From: JBKPFU01 sp046728975
Lineage (GTDB): Bacteria > Actinomycetota > Thermoleophilia > Gaiellales > Gaiellaceae
NCBI GenBank assembly: GCA_046728975.1
Contig: JBKPFU010000092.1
Location: 1-9,217, forward strand
Reading direction: 5' to 3'
Length of the DNA stretch: 9,217 bases
This document shows positions 5,035-9,217 of this stretch, in pieces; position 1 is the first letter of the stretch; every line of letters begins with the position of its first letter. The position numbers and the translations under genes were made by a program. The notes beneath the pieces were generated by a model. The model worked only from the letters and a program-made list of their open reading frames with translations. It was not told where the DNA came from and ran no database searches.

Positions 5035-5487
5035 GTGAGGCGATTGCGTCGTTTCCTCATCCTTGCGGCGGCGTTGGTGCCGCTTCTTCTGGCTGCCGAC
5101 GCCGGACAGGCGCGGCCGTCACTCGTGCGCGGTCTTGAGTTGCGCGTCATATGGGTGCCGATTCCGCTCCAGGCCGACCGTCAGGTTCGCTGGGTCTTCC
5201 GCGTCACGAATCGCGCGTCAGCGCAGCGGAACCTGTGGTTTCCGAGTAGCCAGGTCGCGAACGTCTCGCTCGGACGCCGCGGCGAGGCGCACTACTGCTG
5301 GAGCTGGGGCACGGGTGTGCTGCCGGTACTGACGTCGCATCGGCTCGGGCCGGGCGAAACCTGGACGTTCGTGCTCTCGGACGTCCTGGAGATCGAGCCG
5401 GGACGGTATTCTCTCAAGGCGTGGCTGACGACAGGCGTGCGTGCGCCCGTGATCGACTTCCGCCGCTGGGTGAACGTCGCGCCCTAA
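5035..5487 (+). CDS. Secreted BsuPI-domain protein
   Basis: This 150-residue protein fits the BsuPI family, named after a Bacillus intracellular proteinase inhibitor; many bacterial members are exported and of unknown role. A signal peptide is clear: MRRLRRF, a hydrophobic core (residues 8-21) and a likely cut near AGQA-RP (26). The domain follows: strand LRVIWVPI, VRWVFRVTNR (51-60), then LWFPSSQVANVSL (67-79), the GEAHYCWSWG...VLP strand (83-98) and the GPGETWTFVL...EPGRYSLKAWLTT end (105-133), matching the family's l-pGes and pG-Y signatures. The frame is open back to 4876, but the earlier residues are Pro/Arg-rich. I chose GTG at 5035 because it begins the signal peptide; no ribosome site is obvious there, so start confidence is moderate. 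Inhibitory activity is not implied. Confidence 0.72.
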   Translation: MRRLRRFLILAAALVPLLLAADAGQARPSLVRGLELRVIWVPIPLQADRQVRWVFRVTNRASAQRNLWFPSSQVANVSLGRRGEAHYCWSWGTGVLPVLTSHRLGPGETWTFVLSDVLEIEPGRYSLKAWLTTGVRAPVIDFRRWVNVAP

Positions 5488-5556
5488 CGGAGTGGTCGTT
5501 GCTGCGACGCTGCTGACGTTGGGTGCGCCGAAGGGGACCGCGAAATCAGAGTAAGC

Positions 5557-5991
5557 GTGCGCGTCCCCTGCGTCTGCGCCCTTGCGCTCGTCGTCGTCGG
5601 CTGCGGCGATACGAAGGGCCGCTACGCAGTGATCAAGGACGACGCTGCGGCAAAGACGTGGGAGGTTTGGCGCGACCCGTCCGGGAAGGAGTTGTACTTT
5701 CGCTCGAGTCTCGAGCTTCCCCATTTGGGCATCGCGACGTGCGCGGATGGTCGCGAAGTAATGCGGATCGTCGGAGCAACTCTGCAGACGAGTGTGTATA
5801 GCCACCTGAGGACACCCGGTCCGCCGAGGCGTTTCGTGTCTCCAGAGGCGGTATGGCGTGACACTGAAGCGAGGTTGTACTTCTCGCGCCGAGAGGTAGA
5901 GCGCGCTCTCGGCAGCGCCGAGCCACGCTCCAAACCTCCCTGGGTGGGAGATTTCGAGCGCAATTGCTACGGCGGTGACGATGCCCCGTAG
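5557..5991 (+). CDS. Unassigned lipoprotein, first tandem paralogue
   Basis: 144 residues starting at GTG. The N-terminus ends in a lipobox, VVGC (Cys16), giving a lipid-anchored protein with a Lys/Asp-rich mature start (GDTKGRY). I recognise no family. Shared with its neighbour: KG.Y near the anchor, K-[TS]-W-E-x-W-R-D-x-S-G-K (residues 33-44), a T-C-A segment with Cys62, WRDTEAR (100-106), SRREVERAL (110-118), and a terminal WVGDFERNC with Cys137. The two conserved cysteines suggest a disulfide. The 3' end overlaps the next gene by 17 bases (11 if the second ATG is used), implying translational coupling. No strong ribosome site precedes the GTG. Confidence 0.75.
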   Translation: MRVPCVCALALVVVGCGDTKGRYAVIKDDAAAKTWEVWRDPSGKELYFRSSLELPHLGIATCADGREVMRIVGATLQTSVYSHLRTPGPPRRFVSPEAVWRDTEARLYFSRREVERALGSAEPRSKPPWVGDFERNCYGGDDAP

Positions 5992-6469
5992 AGACGCATC
6001 GATTGCATGTGTTCTGCTTTGCGCCTTCGTCGTCGCAGGCTGCGGCGAGAAGAAGGGGACCTACGCGAGATTCGACGACGATGTCACTGCCAAGTCTTGG
6101 GAGGCTTGGCGCGATGCGTCCGGCAAGGCGATCTACCTGCGCACCGCCGGCGGCCTGCTGTTCGGGACGCACACACTCGTGACATACCCGCCTGGCGGCA
6201 CTTGCGCCAGCGTCCCGATGTTCCAGGTCGTCCGATCGACGCTGCGTGCGAGTCTGGCCTCAACGACCGTCGGAGCGCGGATGGGGCTCGGGCGTGAAGC
6301 TCTGGCGGTGAAGCGATATTCCTCGGCCGCGGCCCTTTGGCGGGAGCTCGAGGCGCGGTCGCTCGTCTCCCGGGTCGAGCTCGAGCGCGCGCTCCGCGGC
6401 GGTTTTCGCCGCGGCGAGCCGGACTGGGTGAAGGACTTCGACCGGCACTGCCTGAGCGGCGCCGACTAG
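5975..6469 (+). CDS. Unassigned lipoprotein, second tandem paralogue
   Basis: 164 residues from GTG 5975, or 162 from ATG 5981, which is the more natural start. The hydrophobic segment ends in the lipobox VAGC (Cys23). It is clearly homologous to the preceding protein: GEKKGTYARFDDD, AKSWEAWRDASGK (39-51), a GGTCAS segment with Cys77, LWRELEAR (121-128), SRVELERAL (132-140) and DWVKDFDRHC (150-159) with Cys159. It has a longer middle section than its partner (an extra stretch near residues 60-75 and 100-118). The genes overlap in different frames, so they are a tandem duplication that has diverged, not one broken gene. Probable location is the outer face of the cytoplasmic membrane. Function unknown. 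Confidence 0.78.
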   Translation: MTMPRRDASIACVLLCAFVVAGCGEKKGTYARFDDDVTAKSWEAWRDASGKAIYLRTAGGLLFGTHTLVTYPPGGTCASVPMFQVVRSTLRASLASTTVGARMGLGREALAVKRYSSAAALWRELEARSLVSRVELERALRGGFRRGEPDWVKDFDRHCLSGAD

Positions 6470-6591
6470 GCGATAGGCGACGATTGATGGAGTTGATGGA
6501 CCCAGGGTCGCGTGACTAACCACCTACCGCGTCTCATGTGTTGGGAGGAAGCTCCAGTCGTTGCTGTTACTGATGGCTTCAGAGGATTCCG

Positions 6592-6927
6592 TTGCGGGGG
6601 CTAAGCCGTAGAGTTGCGTCATTCGCGGCGTGTGGTGTGGCCGTCGTCATGGCAGCTGTCGCTTACACCATTGTCGCGACCTCCGGTTCTTCCGCCGAAG
6701 CAAGAGCCGCGCAGGTCGAGGACGTCGGCACGCTGCCCGAGCACCGCGGCCGCGGCTACGCGAGCGCAGTCGTCCTCGCCGCGATCGCAGCGGCCAGGGA
6801 GCACGGGGCGGACTTCGTCTTCCTGGTCGCCGACAAGGAGGACTGGCCGAAGGAGCTCTACCGGCGGCTCGGCTTCGACGAGCTCGGCTACTACGTCAAG
6901 TTCGTCTCGCCGGAGCTCGCCGAGTGA
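6592..6927 (+). CDS. Signal-anchor fused to C-terminal half of a GNAT acetyltransferase
   Basis: Residues 1-39 are a positively charged start plus hydrophobic helix (VASFAACGVAVVMAAVAYTIV), a signal peptide or membrane anchor. From about residue 40 the frame switches abruptly to GNAT: QVEDVGTLPEHRGRGYASAV (41-60) with the HRGRGYA acetyl-CoA pyrophosphate loop, then FVFLVADKEDWPKELYRRLG (75-94) and FDELGYYVKF. The N-terminal half of the GNAT fold is absent. GNAT enzymes act on acetyl-CoA in the cytoplasm and do not carry export signals, so this is a recombinant joint near 6705-6712. The TTG start (6592) has AGAGGA five bases upstream. The stop overlaps the ABC ATPase start (GTGA), so the remnant may persist because it delivers ribosomes to the transporter genes. 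Confidence 0.7.
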   Translation: MRGLSRRVASFAACGVAVVMAAVAYTIVATSGSSAEARAAQVEDVGTLPEHRGRGYASAVVLAAIAAAREHGADFVFLVADKEDWPKELYRRLGFDELGYYVKFVSPELAE

Positions 6928-7766
6928 CGGCCGCTCTCGCCGCCCACGGGCTCGCGAAGCGCTACGGGTCCGTCGAGGCCCTCACCGGAGTCGATCTCGA
7001 GGTCGGCGAGGGCGAGCTTGTAGGCCTCCTCGGCCCGAACGGAGCCGGGAAGTCCACGCTCGTCAAGATCGCCTGTGGCCTGGTGCGGCCCTCGCGCGGC
7101 AGGGCCGAGATCTGCGGCGCCCCGGCCGGCTCGCTCGAGGCCCGGCAGCGGATCGGCTACCTCGCGGAGCTCTTCCGCTTCCCGGGCTGGTACTCGGCCA
7201 ACGAGGTGCTCGAGCTGCACCAGCGCCTCTCGGGATCGAGCGGAGGCGCGGCCGAGCGCGCGGAGCTGCTCGAGCTCGTCAGCCTGACCGAGGCCCGCAA
7301 GCGCCGCGTCGAGGAGATGTCGAAGGGCATGCAGCAGCGGCTCGGGATCGCGCAGGCCCTCGTCGGCGCACCGCCGCTGCTGCTGCTGGACGAGCCGACG
7401 AGCGCGCTCGACCCGGTCGGCCGCCGGACCGTGCGGCTGCTGCTGGAGGAGCTCCGGCGTCGCGGCACGTCGGTGCTGCTCAACTCGCACCTGCTGAGCG
7501 AGATCGAGCTCGTCTGCGACCGGGTGGTGATCCTGCTCCGGGGCGGCGTGGTGGCCGAGGGCTCGCCGGCGGAGCTCAGCCGGGCCCGCGGCGTCGAGAT
7601 CGAGACGGACGACGGGACGCTGCTCCACACGGGCGCGGCCCGCGAGGACGTCCCCGCGCTGGTGGCCGAGGTCGTCGCCGCCGGGCGCAAGGTCTACGGC
7701 GTGCGCGTGCTGACCTCGACGCTCGAGGAAACCTACCTCGAGGCCGTGGGCGGGGAGACATCATGA
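6924..7766 (+). CDS. ABC-2 type transporter ATP-binding protein
   Basis: A 280-residue ATPase that powers the membrane partner encoded next. All nucleotide-binding motifs are present: Walker A GPNGAGKST (37-45), signature MSKGMQQ (132-138, a common variant of LSGGQ in this class), Walker B LLLLDEP (152-158) with catalytic Glu157, D-loop SALD (160-163) and switch His189 in LLNSHLL. The Q-loop position reads GYLAE; such YLPE-like variants are common in drug- and antibiotic-export ATPases. A short C-terminal extension (about 215-280) is typical of the class. GTG 6924 overlaps the GNAT stop; its own stop overlaps the permease ATG (ATGA at 7763-7766), so the three genes are one coupled operon. Substrate cannot be predicted. 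Third codon positions are nearly all G or C, more so than in the lipoprotein genes. Confidence 0.93.
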   Translation: MTAALAAHGLAKRYGSVEALTGVDLEVGEGELVGLLGPNGAGKSTLVKIACGLVRPSRGRAEICGAPAGSLEARQRIGYLAELFRFPGWYSANEVLELHQRLSGSSGGAAERAELLELVSLTEARKRRVEEMSKGMQQRLGIAQALVGAPPLLLLDEPTSALDPVGRRTVRLLLEELRRRGTSVLLNSHLLSEIELVCDRVVILLRGGVVAEGSPAELSRARGVEIETDDGTLLHTGAAREDVPALVAEVVAAGRKVYGVRVLTSTLEETYLEAVGGETS

Positions 7767-8614
7767 GCTCGATCCCGACCATCGTCGGCTACAGCCTGCG
7801 GGAGGCGCTGCGGCGCAAGGTCTTCGCCGTCGTGCTCCTGCTCACCGCAGGCTTCCTCTTCCTCTACTGGCTCGGAAACCACTACGCGTTCCGCGATGTC
7901 GAGAACATCGAGCCCCCCGTTGGCATCGACGCGCGCAGCTTCGCGGGGGCGTTCATATTCGGGCTGGCGATGTTCGCGACCCTCTTCCTCGGCGTCGTGC
8001 TCGCAGTCTTCCTCACGCTCAGCACGGTGCGCGGCGACGCGGAGCGCGGCCTGCTGCAGCCATTGATCGTGCGGCCGGTCGGGCGCCCGACGCTGCTGCT
8101 GGCGCGCTGGCTCGGGGCGATCGGCGTCTGCACGCCCTACGTCGTCGCGGTCTACGTCGGGACGATGCTGATCACCGGGCTGACGGGCCACTGGTGGCCC
8201 GACCACGTGGTCGTGCCCGCCGTCGAGATCGCCGGCGGTGTCGCTCTCGTCGCCGCCCTGTCGCTGCTCGGCTCCGTCTTCCTCACCGCCACCGCGAACG
8301 GGATCGCGATCTTCATGGTCTTCGGCGCGGGCCTCGTCGCCGGGCTGCTCGGGACGATCGGCCACGCGCTCTCCTCGCACACGCTTGAGCGTGCGGCAAG
8401 GATCGCGTCCTGGATCGTGCCCTTCGAGGCGCTCTACCAGGACGCCCTGCGGGAGATCACGACGAACACGACCGGACTCACGGGGTTCCTGCTCCAGCTC
8501 GGGCCCTTCGGCGGCGCCAACACCGGCGGGACGGGCGTGCGGCTCTGGGCGTGCGCCTACCTCGTGGTAGTCGCGGCAATTGCCGCGTTCGGCTTCTCGC
8601 GCCGGGACCTCTGA
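7763..8614 (+). CDS. ABC-2 type transporter permease
   Basis: A 283-residue integral membrane protein, the transmembrane half of the exporter. About six helices: residues 20-37, 60-86, 111-138, 152-177, 179-200 and 262-277. Between helices 2 and 3 is the family's coupling segment, STVRGDAERGLLQPLIVRPV (87-106), followed by RPTLLLARWLG. An extracytoplasmic loop lies near residues 38-58 and an amphipathic region at 205-250. Layout and length fit the ABC2_membrane_2/NosY-like group, whose members export peptides, lipids or copper-site maturation factors; the substrate here is unknown. GGGGAG lies about 5 bases before the ATG, which overlaps the ATPase stop (ATGA). The frame is open far upstream, but that part is a shadow of the ATPase gene. 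Confidence 0.9.
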   Translation: MSSIPTIVGYSLREALRRKVFAVVLLLTAGFLFLYWLGNHYAFRDVENIEPPVGIDARSFAGAFIFGLAMFATLFLGVVLAVFLTLSTVRGDAERGLLQPLIVRPVGRPTLLLARWLGAIGVCTPYVVAVYVGTMLITGLTGHWWPDHVVVPAVEIAGGVALVAALSLLGSVFLTATANGIAIFMVFGAGLVAGLLGTIGHALSSHTLERAARIASWIVPFEALYQDALREITTNTTGLTGFLLQLGPFGGANTGGTGVRLWACAYLVVVAAIAAFGFSRRDL

Positions 8615-8618
8615 GGCG

Positions 8619-8846
8619 TCACCAAGAGACGTTCCGCCTGCTCCGCGCGAGCGCCGCCTGCTTGTTGCGTTCATCCGACCGCAGCCGGGCGTCCTGCCTG
8701 CGGGCGAGCCGCACGAGCTCCCGCGGCAGGGCGCGGTAGCTCTGCAGCCGCTCGCGCAGCAGGCGGCCCTCGTCGATCGCGGCCTGAACCGCGCACCCGG
8801 GCTCGCGCCTGTGGGCGCAGTCGTTGAAGCGGCAGCCCGCCGCGAG
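8619..8846 (-). pseudogene. rsgA: RsgA (ribosome small-subunit GTPase), C-terminal fragment
   Basis: The last 75 codons of a gene for the circularly permuted GTPase RsgA (YjeQ), which helps 30S subunit maturation. The zinc-binding domain is unmistakable: LAAGCRFNDCAHRREPGC with Cys5, Cys10, His12 and Cys18 in the exact spacing of the family, then the helical tail AAIDEGRLLRERLQSYRAL and a basic end. The OB-fold and GTPase domains (G1-G5) are missing. Immediately upstream the homology continues in another frame (gene sense ADVDD at about 8862-8850) but needs one inserted base to join LAAGC, and a stop codon lies a few codons further. So the piece is both frameshifted and truncated. It converges on the permease gene with only 4 bases between stops. 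A functional copy should exist elsewhere, although the gene is not essential in all bacteria. Confidence 0.8.
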
Positions 8847-9074
8847 TCGTCCACGTCGGCGCCTGCCGCCTAACCGTCGGCGGCCACCGCGTTGACACCC
8901 CCGCCGCAGGCCCGCACTCCTCCATGCGATCTAGCGCGAGGAGCGAATCCGTGGTTGGACGCAGGACCCTCGCCTAGGCCAGCGTGCGGTAATGCACCAG
9001 AAAACTCACTAGCGGCACCTCCCGCAGGTGGGCAGACGTTGGTTCTCAGCTCGTCGAAGGTGGAACCCGCGCTC

Positions 9075-9217
9075 TTAGCGAAGAGCCTGCTCGAACCGCG
9101 GGTCGTCGCGTACGGCGGCGAAGTCGTCGTCTCTGCGCGCGTCCTCGCGGAACCGCGGGAGCAGCTCGACGGACCGTCGGAGGTGGGCGAACGTGTCGTC
9201 GCCGGTGTCTCCCGCGA
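9075..9217 (-). CDS. TPR-like protein, C-terminal end (partial at window edge)
   Basis: Reading in from the right edge, 46 residues end at TAA (9075-9077): GDTGDDTFAHLRRSVELLPR (2-21), FREDARRDDDFAAVRDDPRF and EQALR. This is the usual last helix of tetratricopeptide-type proteins (A-[ILF]-x-x-L-x-x-A-[IV]-E-L-x-P) followed by the very common ending DxDFxxLRxDPRFxxLL. The 5' part lies outside the window, so size, location and role are unknown. Codon use is GC-rich and consistent with real coding. The family call rests on a short tail only. Confidence 0.5.
   Translation of the reverse strand, partial: AGDTGDDTFAHLRRSVELLPRFREDARRDDDFAAVRDDPRFEQALR

Noticed and set aside
6614..7762. Long upstream extension of the permease frame
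   Set aside because: It runs through the GNAT and ATPase genes in the wrong frame and is Arg/Ala/Pro-rich; the ATG at 7763 with GGGGAG is the natural start.
7733..8854. A 373-codon minus-strand open frame across the permease gene
   Set aside because: Shadow of the ABC-2 permease; Arg/Glu/Asp-rich translation without any fold, and the overlying plus gene has clear helices and a ribosome site.
515..9217. Idea that the window encodes a complete defence or biosynthetic island
   Set aside because: No nuclease, helicase, toxin, reverse transcriptase, recombinase or synthase is seen; the intact genes are exported proteins and one exporter.

Overview
This is a GC-rich window whose gene content suggests a high-GC Actinobacterium, possibly a Thermoleophilia-type lineage. 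That placement is an inference from base composition, strong G/C preference at third codon positions in the best-preserved genes, frequent GTG/TTG starts, and family resemblance (DUF4331, a DUF4234-like piece, and a PRC-barrel tail of actinobacterial style). No rRNA, tRNA, CRISPR array or transposase was found.

Layout. Positions 1-514 hold no recognisable gene, only small repeats and a GC hairpin. A minus-strand DUF4331 protein (515-1510) follows. The 1511-2050 spacer carries stem-loops and a possible small hydrophobic ORF. Then come a truncated DUF4234 membrane-protein start (2051-2356), bracketed by a 16-bp near-identical direct repeat, and an exported PD40 beta-propeller protein (2470-3408) ending at a probable bidirectional terminator (3435-3470). 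From 3620 to 4329 there is a patchwork of gene pieces: a PRC-barrel tail (minus), the first residues of a RibD_C/DHFR-like protein joined to the last residues of a short-chain dehydrogenase (plus), and half of a VOC/glyoxalase protein. The last overlaps a small zinc-ribbon ORF (4329-4562). A roughly 470-base gene-free stretch contains a perfect stem-loop and a strong G-quadruplex motif.

The right half begins with a secreted BsuPI-domain protein (5035-5487) and two overlapping, paralogous, unassigned lipoproteins (5557-5991 and 5975-6469). A signal-anchor sequence fused to the C-terminal half of a GNAT acetyltransferase (6592-6927) comes next. It is translationally coupled to an ABC-2 exporter pair, an ATPase (6924-7766) and a permease (7763-8614). 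Convergent to these lies a broken C-terminal piece of the ribosome-assembly GTPase gene rsgA (8619-8846), and at the right edge the tail of a TPR-like protein.

How it fits together. The intact genes are mostly envelope or exported proteins plus one exporter. Interspersed are at least seven gene fragments, each cut at one end. The ABC-2 block is bounded on both sides by genes cut through their middles, so a roughly 2.15-kb piece appears to have been captured, or mis-joined, as a unit. The best candidates for something new are the tandem lipoprotein family with its conserved cysteine pair and the fragment-mosaic architecture. I see no complete, recognisable defence or biosynthetic system. Assembly chimerism is a real alternative explanation for the mosaic and should be excluded first.
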